A stretch of 64,000 bases of DNA from DATEDA01 sp963754305 (GCA_963754305.1 CAVWFR010000032.1:1-64000); one strand, 5' to 3'; shown: positions 26,093-35,359, counted from the stretch's first letter. Notes: generated from the letters alone by a model not told the origin. Translations and numbers: made by a program.

Positions 26093-26786
26093 ATGGCGAA
26101 TGAAATCGCGCTGATCGTCGGCGCCGGCAACGGCCTGAGCGCATCGCTCGCGCGCGCCTGCGCGAAGCAAGGCATGCAGGTCGCGCTGGCGGCGCGCAAC
26201 GCGGAGAAGCTCGCGCCGCTCGTCGCCGAGACTGGCGCGCGCGCCTACGCGTGCGACGCCGCGCAGCCTGCAGCCGTGCAGGGTCTTTTCCACGCCGTCG
26301 ATAGCGGGCTCGGTGCGCCGACGCTCGTCGTCTACAACGCGAGCGCACGCGTGCGCGGCCCGTTCCTCGAGATCGATCCGGCCGGGGTCGCGAATGCGCT
26401 CCAGGTCTGCGCGTTCGGCGGCTTCCTCGTCGCGCAGGAGGCCGCGAAGCGGATGCTTCCGGCCGGTCGCGGGAGCATCCTCTTTACCGGCGCGTCCGCG
26501 AGCGTGAAAGGCTACCCGCAGTCGGCGTCGTTCGCGATGGGTAAATTCGCACTGCGCGGCCTTGCGCAGAGCATGGCGCGCGAACTGGCGCCCAAGGGCA
26601 TCCACGTCGCGCACTTCGTCATCGACGGCGGCATCGGCCGGCCCGGCGATACCCGCGCCGAGCCGCGGTGCCGACGGCTTCCTCGATCCGGACGCAATCG
26701 CGCAGACCTATCTGCAGATCCACGACCAGCCGCGCAGCGCGTGGACGTGGGAAGTCGAATTGCGGCCGTGGGTGGAGGCGTTCTAG
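26093..26786 (+). pseudogene. SDR-family oxidoreductase, one frameshift near 26664
   Basis: About 230 residues after repair. It has the Rossmann start ALIVGAGNGLSASLA (residues 5-19), a VVYNAS motif and a long helix after PQSASFAMGKFALRG. The usual catalytic Tyr of YxxxK is Phe here (FAMGK), so classical SDR redox chemistry is doubtful; I recall relatives with the same change. The frame breaks after GDTRAE: the +1 phase continues RGADGFLDPDAIAQTY and ends PWVEAF at 26786. One extra C at 26663/26664 accounts for this. It follows the CDGSH gene closely. Confidence 0.8.
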
Positions 26787-26874
26787 ACCGGCCGCAATGG
26801 CTCGGGCACCGATTGCGGCCCGCCATCGGCCAACCGGGGGTACGCGGGGGTTTCGCGCTTTCCCGCGGCGAAGC

Positions 26875-26880
26875 TAGAAT
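26875..26880 (+). promoter_or_regulatory. Candidate -10 box upstream of the acidic-protein gene
   Basis: TAGAAT lies 35 bp before GTG 26916, with a weak TTTCGC 18 bp further upstream. It is the best sigma70-like hexamer in the 129-bp gap. Confidence 0.28.
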
Positions 26881-26915
26881 CCGCGTGCGGGTCCGGCGGA
26901 GCAAGGGGCGCTGAC

Positions 26916-27257
26916 GTGGCGATCGATCTGGACAGTCTGGTGGTGCTCGATGACGAGACCGTCGGGCCCGACGAGGAGTCGGTGCTCGACCGCCTGTTCC
27001 CGTTGAGTTTCTTCGTCGTCGGAACCGCCGGGAACTACCTCACGACGCTGAACAATCTCGATCTGTTCCAGCGGGTGCTCGAGATGATCGACGCGGACAC
27101 CGACCTCGACGCGGCGGATTTCCGCGAGGAGGTGACCGCGATGCTCGAGGACGCGGACGCGCTGTCGCAGGAGGAGTACGACGAAGCCTCCGAGCGCGAG
27201 GGCGGCGACCTCGACGAGGATTTCGAGGAGGACGACCCGGACGATCTCGACCGATGA
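26916..27257 (+). CDS. Small acidic protein, function unknown
   Basis: A 113-residue protein from a GTG start. Residues 20-60 look helical and partly hydrophobic (LFPLSFFVVGTAGNYLTTL); the last 30 residues are nearly all Asp/Glu with few exceptions. It has no signal peptide and no cysteine. Acidic tails like this occur in DNA-mimic and chaperone-like proteins, but I recognise no family. Codon usage matches the neighbours, which supports a real gene. A 3' inter-gene repeat (27293-27350) follows its stop. Confidence 0.62.
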   Translation: MAIDLDSLVVLDDETVGPDEESVLDRLFPLSFFVVGTAGNYLTTLNNLDLFQRVLEMIDADTDLDAADFREEVTAMLEDADALSQEEYDEASEREGGDLDEDFEEDDPDDLDR

Positions 27258-27292
27258 GGGCCCGTCGCCCGTGCCGGGGCGCAATTCAACAT

Positions 27293-27350
27293 CGGGCCAC
27301 AGCCCCTCGTAACGCCCCGATCGCAGAGGCTACGCTGCTCGAGAACAGTC
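27293..27350. repeat. Inter-gene repeat, copy A
   Basis: The segment GGGCCACAGCCCCTCGTAAC followed, after a spacer, by GCTACGCTGCTCGAGAACAG recurs with small changes at 29095-29147. Copy A lies between convergent gene ends, after the acidic-protein gene and before the leftward Nudix gene. Confidence 0.55.
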
Positions 27351-27371
27351 TCTGATCGGCGTCGCCCTCGC

Positions 27372-27809
27372 CTAGGGACGTTCGACCATGCCCTGCGCCC
27401 AGTCCGCGATCCGCTGCACGCGCGGCACCAGCAATCGCCGCGCCTCGCCGAACGCGAGCCACCGGAACTCGTCGTGCTCCGGCCGCCCGAGCTCCGGGCT
27501 TACCGGCAGCGCGGCCTCGCCGCGCGGCGATTCGGCGAGGTAATAGCGCGCGATCTTGCCGCCCGCATACGGGGCGGTCTCGAGGAAGTCCTCGCCCCAC
27601 CGGAACTCGAGCCCGGCCAGCCCGGTCTCCTCCTCGACCTCGCGGATCGCCGCGGCGCGCGGATCCTCGCCCGGCTCGACGAGGCCTTTCGGAAAATCCC
27701 AGTAACCGAACGCGCGGAGCAGCAGGCAGCGCCAGCCCCCGGCGGTTGCGCGCACCACCACGACGCCCGCCGAGCGGCGCCGCGAAGAACCGTCATCTGC
27801 CTTTGTCAT
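27372..27809 (-). CDS. Nudix hydrolase
   Basis: A 145-residue Nudix protein. The Nudix box is complete, from G42 to L64: G42, E48, R56-E57, E60-E61 and G63 fit Gx5Ex7REUxEExGU. Residues 13-40 form the usual first strands (SAGVVVVRA, CLLLRAFGYWDFPKG), and WDFPKG before the box is typical of diadenosine-tetraphosphate hydrolases of the MutT/Ap4A group, so that substrate is possible. The gene is alone on its strand and divergent from the phosphodiesterase gene. Confidence 0.9.
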   Translation of the reverse strand: MTKADDGSSRRRSAGVVVVRATAGGWRCLLLRAFGYWDFPKGLVEPGEDPRAAAIREVEEETGLAGLEFRWGEDFLETAPYAGGKIARYYLAESPRGEAALPVSPELGRPEHDEFRWLAFGEARRLLVPRVQRIADWAQGMVERP

Positions 27810-27910
27810 CTTTTGTCAAAGCGGGACCCCCGACAATCGCCGACATGGTACCGTTCGCGCCGCATCTCGCGGGGGCGGTGCAGCGAAGAGAGCCCCGGCC
27901 AAGAATAAGA

Positions 27911-29068
27911 ATGAAGCCTGACTACGACGGCGCCAGCATCATCAACCTGACGGCATCGATCGCCGCGGCGTTCGGCGCGGCCAGTCGGTACGTGCCGCTC
28001 GCGGTGCTGGCTCCCGACGAGATCGCCGGCGCGAGAAACGTCTGCCTCTTCGTGATCGACGGGCTCGGCTCGCACCTGCTCGAGCGGGCGGCGGCGCGCG
28101 GCGAACTCCGCTCGCACCGCCGGGCCGACATCACCTCGACCTTCCCGTCGACCACCGCCACGGCGATCACCTCCTTCATGACCGGGCTCGCGCCGCAGCA
28201 GCACGGGCTCACGGGCTGGCACATGTACTTCCGCGAGCTCGGCGCGGTGCTCGCCGTGCTCCCGTTCCGGCCGCGTCACGGCGGGCCCTCGATCGCCGCG
28301 GCGGGCGGCATCACGCCGGAGAAGCTGCTCGGGAATCCGCCGTTCGCCGACCGCCTGGACGCTTCGGCGTATGTCGTCTCGCCGGCGTCGATCGTGAACT
28401 CCTGCTTCAACGTCGCCCACTCGGGCCGCGCGCGGCGGATCGGCCACGGCGGCCTCGACCAGATGTTCGCCGGGGTGCGCGACATCGTCCGCGGCGGCCG
28501 GGGACGACAGTACGTCTACGCCTACTACCCGGAGATCGACTCGCTCGCGCATGCGCACGGAGTCGCCTCGGACCAGGTGTCCACGGAGCTCGCGCGCGTC
28601 GATGCGGCGTTCGGGCGGTTTCTGGACGAGATCGCCGGTACCGACACCCTCGCCATCGCCGTCGCCGATCACGGCTTTGTCGACACCTGCCCCGACGCGC
28701 TCGTCGATCTCGACGACCATCCCGAGCTCGCCGCGACGCTCGCCGTGCCGCTTTGCGGCGAGCCGCGCGTCGCCTACTGCTACGTGAAACCCGGTGCAGG
28801 CGAAGCGTTCGAAGGCTATGTCGAGAGCCGGCTCGCGCAGTGCGCGAACCTCGCGCGCTCGAGCGATCTGCTCGCCGACGGCTGGTTCGGACCGGGTGCG
28901 GCGCACCCGCGCCTCGCCGACCGCATCGGGGACTACACGCTGATCATGAAAGACGGCTACGCGATCCGCGACCACGTCCCCGGCGAGCGCCGGCACGTCC
29001 AGATCGGCGTTCACGGCGGCACGAGCGAGGACGAGATGCGTGTGCCCCTCGTCGTCGCGAAGCGCTGA
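27911..29068 (+). CDS. Type I phosphodiesterase/nucleotide pyrophosphatase family protein (alkaline phosphatase superfamily)
   Basis: A 385-residue enzyme without signal peptide. It shows VCLFVIDGLGSHLL (first metal Asp), the nucleophile region TSTFPSTTATAITSFMTG with a Thr in STFPSTTAT, YYPEIDSLAHAHG (metal Asp and His) and IAVADHGFVDT (Asp, His). These match the metal- and substrate-binding order of the family. The substrate cannot be told. ATG 27911 is used; in-frame ATG 27845 would add 22 residues that do not look conserved. A degenerate intergenic repeat and a LysR relic follow. Confidence 0.85.
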   Translation: MKPDYDGASIINLTASIAAAFGAASRYVPLAVLAPDEIAGARNVCLFVIDGLGSHLLERAAARGELRSHRRADITSTFPSTTATAITSFMTGLAPQQHGLTGWHMYFRELGAVLAVLPFRPRHGGPSIAAAGGITPEKLLGNPPFADRLDASAYVVSPASIVNSCFNVAHSGRARRIGHGGLDQMFAGVRDIVRGGRGRQYVYAYYPEIDSLAHAHGVASDQVSTELARVDAAFGRFLDEIAGTDTLAIAVADHGFVDTCPDALVDLDDHPELAATLAVPLCGEPRVAYCYVKPGAGEAFEGYVESRLAQCANLARSSDLLADGWFGPGAAHPRLADRIGDYTLIMKDGYAIRDHVPGERRHVQIGVHGGTSEDEMRVPLVVAKR

Positions 29069-29094
29069 ATCGGCTACGGCGTGAGCGAACGAGG

Positions 29095-29147
29095 GGCCAC
29101 GGCCCTCGTGACTCCCCCACTCCAGCTGCTACGCTGCTCAAGAACAG
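29095..29147. repeat. Inter-gene repeat, copy B
   Basis: GGGGCCACGGCCCTCGTGAC and, after a spacer, GCTACGCTGCTCAAGAACAG match copy A at 27293-27350; the 20-base right half differs at one position. Copy B follows the stop of the phosphodiesterase gene by 26 bp. Confidence 0.55.
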
Positions 29148-29207
29148 AGCTCGAGCGGCAGCGCTAAACGGGGGCGGGTTCGCGCGCGGGCGAGGCGATG
29201 GGCGTCA

Positions 29208-29479
29208 GCCAATCGCGATGACGCGCGTCCCCATGGCGCCATCGTCGCGGGCCGGCTCGCGCCCGTGCTGATCGGCTGGGCGGCAGAGGGGCCGGCGCTC
29301 GACGTCGTCTATCCGCCGAACCGTCAGCTTCGGCGCGGATACGCGTCTTCTCCGAGTTCGCCGGCGAGGTGTTCGCCGCGGCGGATGCGGGCTGGCGGGA
29401 CATCGTCGCGGCCACGGGCAGGATGCCCGCGAGGCGCCGCCGCACGCAGGCGGCGGGCCGCTCCGGACTGCTAGACTAG
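29208..29479 (+). pseudogene. C-terminal remnant of a LysR-type regulator
   Basis: In the gap before the glutamate dehydrogenase gene one frame reads AGRLAPVLIGWAAEGPALD followed by VVYPPNRQLRR. After a one-base shift near 29334 the next phase reads RIRVFSEFAGEVFAAADAGW and stops at TAG 29477. This is the usual end of a LysR effector domain (GRLVPVL..W....P..VVYPPNRHL...VRVFVDF in intact members). No HTH or N-terminal part is present upstream, so the gene is a relic. Confidence rests on remembered family pattern. Confidence 0.65.
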
Positions 29480-29548
29480 CTACCCGCGCATGCCGCCGGG
29501 GCATTCCAACCGGCACTCCAACCGACAACACGCGCGTGAGGAGAGGCC

Positions 29549-32500
29549 ATGCTGGCACGCACCGAACAGGGCAAGGCCGAGCGGATCGAGCAGGTGCTCG
29601 CGCTCGTCCGCGAGAAGCTCCCGGCTGAAAGCCGCGGACCGGTCGAGGCGTTCGTGCGCGCGTACTTCCGCCAGGTCGACGCCCAGGACCTTGCCGAGCG
29701 CGCACCCGCCGACCTCTACGGCGCGGCGCTCTCGCAGTGGAACTTCGCCCGCCGGCGCGAACCCGGCAAAGCGCGCGTGCGGGTCTTCAACCCGTCGGTC
29801 CAGGAGCACGGCTGGCAGTCGACGCACACGATCGTCGAGATCGTGAACGACGACATGCCGTTCCTCGTCGACTCGGTGACGATGGAGGTGAACCGCCACG
29901 CGCTGACGCTGCATCTCATCGTTCACCCGGTCATCCGCGTGAACCGCGCGGGCGACGTGCTGATGGGCGTCCTGCCCGACGATTCGCCGGCGGGGCTGCG
30001 CGAGTCGTTCATGCACCTCGAGGTCGACCGGCTCGTCGAGCCCGCGCGCATGGAGCAGGTTGCCGCCGATCTCGAGCGCGTGCTCGGCGATGTGCGCGCC
30101 GCGGTCGAGGACTGGAAGAAGATGGTCGGTAAGGCGCACGAGATCATCGCCGATCTCGACCGGCGCCCGCCGCCGGTCGGGCAGATGGAGCTCGCGGAAG
30201 CGCGCGCGTTTCTCGAGTGGCTCGCCGACAACCACTTCACGTTCCTCGGATACCGCTGCCACGATCTCGTGGTCAAGGACGGCGACGACGCCCTCGCCCT
30301 GGTCCCCGGCTCGGGCCTCGGCATCCTGCGCGACCAGGCGGCCGAGGCGCTCGCGACCAGCTTCTCGCAGCTCCCGCCGGCGGTCCGCGCCTATGCCCGC
30401 GTGAAGGACCTTCTCATCGTCACCAAGTCGAACTCGCGCTCGACGGTGCACCGGCCGGGCTACCTCGACTACCTCGGCATCAAGCGTTACGACGATCGCG
30501 GCGAGGTGTGCGGCGAGCACCGCTTCCTCGGCCTCTATACCCACACCGCCTATCACGCGCGGCCGGCCGAGATCCCGCTCCTGCGGCGCAAGGTGGCGAG
30601 TGTCCAATCGAAGGCGGGGCTCGCGCCCGGCGGGCACTCGTGGAAGGAGCTCGAGAACATCATGGAGGCGCTCCCGCGCGACGAGCTGTTCCAGATCGCG
30701 GAGGAGGAGCTGTACGAGATCGCGATGGGGATCCTCCATCTCGGCGAGCGGCAGCGCTTTCGTCTCTTCGTGCGCCGCGATCCGTTCGAGCGCTTCCTCA
30801 CCTGCCTCATCTACGCGCCGCGCGAGAACTTCAATACCGATCTCCGCCGCAAGTGGCAGGCGATCTTGATGAAGGCCTTCAACGGCGTCTCCTCCGAGTT
30901 CAACGTGTTCCTCTCGGAGTCGATGCTCGCGCGGATCATGATCACGGTCCGCACGACGCCGGGACAGATCCCGGCGTTCGACGTCCGCGAGGTCGAGGCG
31001 CGGCTCGTCGCCGCGGCGCGCCGCTGGGAGGACGATCTGAAGGACGCGCTCGTCGCCGCCGCCGGCGAAGCGCGCGGCAACGAGCTCTACCGTAAGTTCG
31101 GCACGGCGTTCCCCGCGGCTTACCGCGAGGACGTGCCGCCGCGCAACGCCGTCCCCGACTGCGAGATGATGGGGAAGGTCGCGGCCGGTGGCGGTCTCGC
31201 GATGAATCTGTACAAGCCGCTCGAGGCCGCGCCCGGGACGCTGCGGTTCAAGCTCTTCCACAAGGGCGGCCCGGTGACCCTCTCCGACAGCCTGCCGATG
31301 CTCGAGCGCACGGGGCTGCGCGTGCTCGAGGAGCGGTCCTACCGGTTGACGCCGGAGGGCGGCGACTCGATCTGGATCCACGACTTCGGGCTCGCCGCCG
31401 GCGACGCCGATCTGGAGATCGACGCGGTCGGCGCGATCTTCGAGGAGGCGTTCGGGCGCGTCTTCGCCGGCGAGGTGGAGAGCGACGACTTCAACCGGCT
31501 CGTGCTCTCGGCGCGCCTCGCGGCCGACGACGTCGTCGTGTTGCGCGCCTACGCGAAGTACCTCCGCCAGATCGGATTCCCGCTCTCGCAGGGCTACATC
31601 GAGCAGACGCTGGGAGCGAACCCCGCGATCGCGCGGATGCTCGCCAATCTCTTCCGGCTGCGCTTCGACCCCGACAAGGTGGATGAAGCGGCGACCGTCT
31701 CGCAGGTGAACGCGATCGCGCAGGCGCTCGACAAGGTCGACAACCTGAACGAGGACCGGGTGCTGCGCCAATACCTCGCGCTCATCCAGGCGACGACGCG
31801 GACGAATTTCTGGCGCCGGGACGCGGCCGGACGGCGGCGGACTTTTCTGTCGTTCAAGTTCGACCCGGCGAAGGTGCCCGGATTGCCCGAGCCGAAGCCC
31901 ATGTTCGAGATCTTCGTGTACTCGGTGCGCTTCGAGGGCGTGCACCTGCGTGGCGGCAAGGTGGCACGCGGCGGCCTGCGCTGGTCGGACCGGCCGGAGG
32001 ATTTCCGCACCGAAGTCCTCGGCCTGGTCAAGGCGCAGATGGTGAAGAACATCGTCATCGTGCCGGTCGGCTCGAAGGGCGGGTTCGTGCTGAAGCGCGC
32101 ACCCGCCCCGACCGACCGCGAGGCGTACATGAAGGAGGGGGTCGCCTGCTACAAGGACTACCTCCGCGGGCTGCTCGACGTCACCGACAACCTCGTCGGC
32201 GGCAAGGTCGAGCCGCCGCCGCAGGTACGCCGGCACGATGCCGATGACCCGTACCTCGTCGTCGCGGCGGACAAGGGCACCGCCACCTTCTCCGACTACG
32301 CGAACTCGATCTCGGCCGAGTACGGGTTCTGGCTCGGCGATGCGTTCGCCTCCGGCGGCTCGGCCGGGTACGACCACAAGGCGATGGGCATCACCGCCCG
32401 CGGCGCGTGGGAGTCGGTGAAGCGGCACTTCCGCGAGATGGGCGTCGACACCCAGACCACCGATTTCAGGGTGGTCGGCATCGGCGACATGTCGGGCGAC

Positions 32501-34354
32501 GTCTTCGGCAACGGCATGCTGCTGTCGAAGCACATCCGCCTCGTCGCCGCGTTCGATCACCGGCACGTCTTCATCGATCCGAGCCCCGACGCCGCGTCGA
32601 GCTTCGCCGAGCGCAAGCGGCTGTTCGACCTGCCGCGCTCCTCGTGGGCCGACTACAACACGATGCTCGTCTCGCAGGGCGGCGGCGTATGGCCGCGCAG
32701 CGCGAAGTCGATTCCCCTTTCACCCGAAGCGCGGCAAGCGCTCGGGATCGAGGCCGAGCATCTCGCCCCGGCGGAGCTGATCAACTCGATCCTCAAAGCG
32801 CCGGTGGACCTCCTCTACAACGGCGGGATCGGCACCTACGTGAAGAGCGCCGCGGAGACGCACGCCGCCGTCGGCGACCGTGCGAACGACGCGATCCGCG
32901 TCAACGGCGCTGCGCTGCGCTGCAAGGTCGTGGCCGAGGGCGGCAACCTCGGCCTGACCCAGCTCGGGCGCATCGAGTATGCGCTGCAGGGCGGCAAGTG
33001 CTACACCGACGCGATCGACAACTCGGCCGGGGTCGACACCTCCGATCACGAGGTCAACATCAAGATCCTGCTCGGACTGGTGATCGCCGACGGCGAGCTG
33101 ACGGAGAAGCAGCGCAACACCCTGCTCGCGCAGATGACCGACGAGGTCGCCGCGCTCGTGCTGCGCGACAACTACTTCCAGACCCAGTCGCTGTCGATCG
33201 CCGGCCGCGTTGCGCCGGCCCTGCTCGACGCGCAGCATCGCTTCATCCAGTTTCTGGAGAAGGGCGGCCGGCTCAACCGCGCGCTCGAGTACCTGCCTTC
33301 GGACGAGGAGATCGCCGAGCGGCGCGCGGGCAAGCTCGGCCTGGCCGCACCGGAGCGCGCAGTGCTGCTCGCGTACTCGAAGATGTGGCTCGCCGACGAG
33401 TTTCTCGACTCGGCGCTGCCCGAAGACCCCTGGATCGCGACCGCGCTCGGCCGTTACTTCCCGCAGGCGCTGCGCGAGGTCTACGCCCGGCCGATGCCGG
33501 GCCACCCGCTCAAGCGCGAGATCATCGCCACCCACGTCGTAAACAGCATGGTGAACCGCGTCGGCTCGACGTTCGTCCACCGGCTGATGGAGACGACCGG
33601 CGCGACCTCCGCGCAGATCGTGCGCGCGTATCTCCTCGCGCGGGAAGTGTTCGGCTACGTGCCGTTATGGCAGTCGATCGAGGCGCTGGACAATAAGGTG
33701 CCCGACGCCATCCAGGCCGAGATGCTGATCGAGGCAGGGCGCCTGATCGTGCGCGCGACCGCGTGGTTCTTGCGCTCGAAGCGGCTCGCCCAGCCGATGG
33801 AGCAGACGATCGAGCGATTCCAGCCGGGTGTCGAGGCGCTGTACGGCGAAAGCGCCGCCCTGCTCGACGCGCAATCGCGGTCGCAGCTCGAAATCCACGC
33901 GCTACGCTGGACCCAGGCCGGCGTGCCGCGCGAGATCGCCGCGCGCGTCGCTGCGCTCGATACGCTGTTCGCCGCGCTCGACATCGTCGAGATCGCGGAG
34001 AGCTCGCATCGCCCCGTGGCGACCGTCGGCGGGGTCTACTTCCAGCTCTCCTCGAAGCTCGGGCTCGGCTGGCTCCGCGAGCGCATCGGCAAGCTGTCGG
34101 GCGACAGCCACTGGCAGACCCTTGCCAAGGGCTCGATGCGCGACGATCTGGCCGAGCTGCAGCGCACGCTTGCCCGCAACGTGCTTCAGGACGGGGCGGA
34201 CGGGGATGCCGCGGCGCTCGTCGCGAAGTGGGAGAGCGCCAACCGCGAGGCGATGGAGCGCGCCGCGCGCCTCCTCAGCGAGCTGCGCGCCGCGCCCGCG
34301 CCGGACCTCGCGATGCTGTCGGTGGGGTTGCGCGAGCTGCGCAATCTCGCTTGA
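29549..34354 (+). CDS. NAD-dependent glutamate dehydrogenase, large type
   Basis: A 1601-residue enzyme converting glutamate to 2-oxoglutarate and ammonia with NAD; this length is usual for the bacterial 180-kDa family. GAGGAGAGG precedes ATG 29549. The N-terminal half holds ACT-like regulatory modules (VNDDMPFLVDSVTMEVNRH). The catalytic core (about 720-1240) has GGLRWSDRPEDFRTEVLGL and MVKNIVIVPVGSKGGFVLKR with the substrate lysines, then VGIGDMSGDVFGNGML, and VVAEGGNLGLTQ for nucleotide binding. It stands alone, followed by a palindromic repeat. In Pseudomonas relatives the enzyme is induced by arginine; nothing here shows its control. Confidence 0.96.
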   Translation: MLARTEQGKAERIEQVLALVREKLPAESRGPVEAFVRAYFRQVDAQDLAERAPADLYGAALSQWNFARRREPGKARVRVFNPSVQEHGWQSTHTIVEIVNDDMPFLVDSVTMEVNRHALTLHLIVHPVIRVNRAGDVLMGVLPDDSPAGLRESFMHLEVDRLVEPARMEQVAADLERVLGDVRAAVEDWKKMVGKAHEIIADLDRRPPPVGQMELAEARAFLEWLADNHFTFLGYRCHDLVVKDGDDALALVPGSGLGILRDQAAEALATSFSQLPPAVRAYARVKDLLIVTKSNSRSTVHRPGYLDYLGIKRYDDRGEVCGEHRFLGLYTHTAYHARPAEIPLLRRKVASVQSKAGLAPGGHSWKELENIMEALPRDELFQIAEEELYEIAMGILHLGERQRFRLFVRRDPFERFLTCLIYAPRENFNTDLRRKWQAILMKAFNGVSSEFNVFLSESMLARIMITVRTTPGQIPAFDVREVEARLVAAARRWEDDLKDALVAAAGEARGNELYRKFGTAFPAAYREDVPPRNAVPDCEMMGKVAAGGGLAMNLYKPLEAAPGTLRFKLFHKGGPVTLSDSLPMLERTGLRVLEERSYRLTPEGGDSIWIHDFGLAAGDADLEIDAVGAIFEEAFGRVFAGEVESDDFNRLVLSARLAADDVVVLRAYAKYLRQIGFPLSQGYIEQTLGANPAIARMLANLFRLRFDPDKVDEAATVSQVNAIAQALDKVDNLNEDRVLRQYLALIQATTRTNFWRRDAAGRRRTFLSFKFDPAKVPGLPEPKPMFEIFVYSVRFEGVHLRGGKVARGGLRWSDRPEDFRTEVLGLVKAQMVKNIVIVPVGSKGGFVLKRAPAPTDREAYMKEGVACYKDYLRGLLDVTDNLVGGKVEPPPQVRRHDADDPYLVVAADKGTATFSDYANSISAEYGFWLGDAFASGGSAGYDHKAMGITARGAWESVKRHFREMGVDTQTTDFRVVGIGDMSGDVFGNGMLLSKHIRLVAAFDHRHVFIDPSPDAASSFAERKRLFDLPRSSWADYNTMLVSQGGGVWPRSAKSIPLSPEARQALGIEAEHLAPAELINSILKAPVDLLYNGGIGTYVKSAAETHAAVGDRANDAIRVNGAALRCKVVAEGGNLGLTQLGRIEYALQGGKCYTDAIDNSAGVDTSDHEVNIKILLGLVIADGELTEKQRNTLLAQMTDEVAALVLRDNYFQTQSLSIAGRVAPALLDAQHRFIQFLEKGGRLNRALEYLPSDEEIAERRAGKLGLAAPERAVLLAYSKMWLADEFLDSALPEDPWIATALGRYFPQALREVYARPMPGHPLKREIIATHVVNSMVNRVGSTFVHRLMETTGATSAQIVRAYLLAREVFGYVPLWQSIEALDNKVPDAIQAEMLIEAGRLIVRATAWFLRSKRLAQPMEQTIERFQPGVEALYGESAALLDAQSRSQLEIHALRWTQAGVPREIAARVAALDTLFAALDIVEIAESSHRPVATVGGVYFQLSSKLGLGWLRERIGKLSGDSHWQTLAKGSMRDDLAELQRTLARNVLQDGADGDAAALVAKWESANREAMERAARLLSELRAAPAPDLAMLSVGLRELRNLA

Positions 34355-34362
34355 CGTCGCTC

Positions 34363-34422
34363 GTCCCGGCGCACGCCGGGACCCAGTGCAGCGCCGCCTG
34401 GATTCCGGCCTACGCTGGAATG
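34363..34422. repeat. REP-like palindromic repeat, copy 1 (two hairpins)
   Basis: GTCCCGGCGCACGCCGGGAC (34363-34382) and GGATTCCGGCCTACGCTGGA (34400-34419) are two imperfect palindromes of the same dispersed family, seen also near 41.0, 45.4, 46.9 and 59.3 kb. This copy lies directly after the glutamate dehydrogenase stop. Confidence 0.75.
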
Positions 34423-34427
34423 ACGCG

Positions 34428-34556
34428 CTAGACTTCCCGCGGCTGCGCCGCCCCGCACCGCGGACACTTCCGCTCCCGCGGTCCGAGCGGCGCGGCGCAC
34501 GACCAGCAGCGCCGCAGCCATGCCGAGAGACGCTCCACACGGAATCCGACTCCCAT
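34428..34556 (-). CDS. Small zinc-ribbon protein (42 residues)
   Basis: A 42-residue ORF too short for usual gene callers. It contains two CxxC knuckles, CWSC and CPRC, 16 residues apart (CWSCAAPLGPRERKCPRCG), the classic zinc-ribbon spacing, within a basic chain. The ATG is at 34556; no strong ribosome-binding site is seen, so the start is uncertain. Such mini zinc ribbons may bind nucleic acid or proteins. It lies antisense in the gap between gdh and the SIMPL gene. Confidence 0.45.
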   Translation of the reverse strand: MGVGFRVERLSAWLRRCWSCAAPLGPRERKCPRCGAAQPREV

Positions 34557-34631
34557 CGCGGGAGCTTAACCCCGCGGACACTCCGGCCGCGTTAAACAGC
34601 GCTCGTTCCACTCCCACCCTACGGAGATAGC

Positions 34632-35330
34632 ATGACCCTACGTACCGCTTTCGCCCTCGCCGCCGGGCTCGTCGCGACCGCCGCCGGGGCGCAAACGTTC
34701 CCCGAGCCGCGCTTCAACCAGGTCGACCTGCAGGCCGAGGTTTCGCGCGAGGTCCAGAACGACCTCATGACCGCCACACTGTATGCCGAAGCGAACGATC
34801 CGTCGGCTGCGCAGGTCGCAAACCAGCTCAACCGGATCACCGCGGAGGCGATGAAGGCCGCCGGCGACTTCAAGACCGTCAAGGCGCGCTCGGGCTTTCT
34901 CAACACTTTCCCGGTGTACGACCGTGCGAACAAGCTGACCGGCTGGCGCGGCCGGAGCGAGATCCGGCTCGAATCCAAGGATCTCCAGGCGATGTCCAGC
35001 CTGATCGGCAAGCTCCAGTCGACGCTGCTGGTCGGCAGCTGGACTTTCGCGGTGTCGCCCGAGCTGCGGCGGCAGACGGAGAGCGAGATGATTGCCGACG
35101 CGGTCGCCGCGTTCCGCGGCCGCGCCGACATCGCGACCAAGGCGCTGGGCGGACGGAGCTACAAGATCCGCCGCGTCGCGATCAACACCGGTGGCTTCGC
35201 GCCCGGCCCGCGGCCGATGATGGCGCAGCGGTCGACGGCCGCCGCGTCCTCGGAGGTCGCGCCGCCGCCGGTCGAGGGCGGCACGAGCATGGTGCAGGTA
35301 AGTGCGAACGGGACGGTGGAGGTGGAGTAG
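34632..35330 (+). CDS. SIMPL (DUF541) domain periplasmic protein
   Basis: A 232-residue exported protein: ACGGAGATAGC before ATG 34632, a signal peptide (1-20, ending AGAQ) and a DUF541/SIMPL domain (about 28-225) with LQAEVSREVQNDLMTATLYA, a TGWRGRSEIRLESKD region and the closing MVQVSANGTVEVE. SIMPL proteins are periplasmic and oligomeric; some Brucella and Haemophilus members affect envelope stress, but the general role is unsettled. It is followed 29 bp later by an MFS gene. Confidence 0.9.
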   Translation: MTLRTAFALAAGLVATAAGAQTFPEPRFNQVDLQAEVSREVQNDLMTATLYAEANDPSAAQVANQLNRITAEAMKAAGDFKTVKARSGFLNTFPVYDRANKLTGWRGRSEIRLESKDLQAMSSLIGKLQSTLLVGSWTFAVSPELRRQTESEMIADAVAAFRGRADIATKALGGRSYKIRRVAINTGGFAPGPRPMMAQRSTAAASSEVAPPPVEGGTSMVQVSANGTVEVE

Positions 35331-35359
35331 CGCGAGCCAATCGCGGGCACGATCGCACG

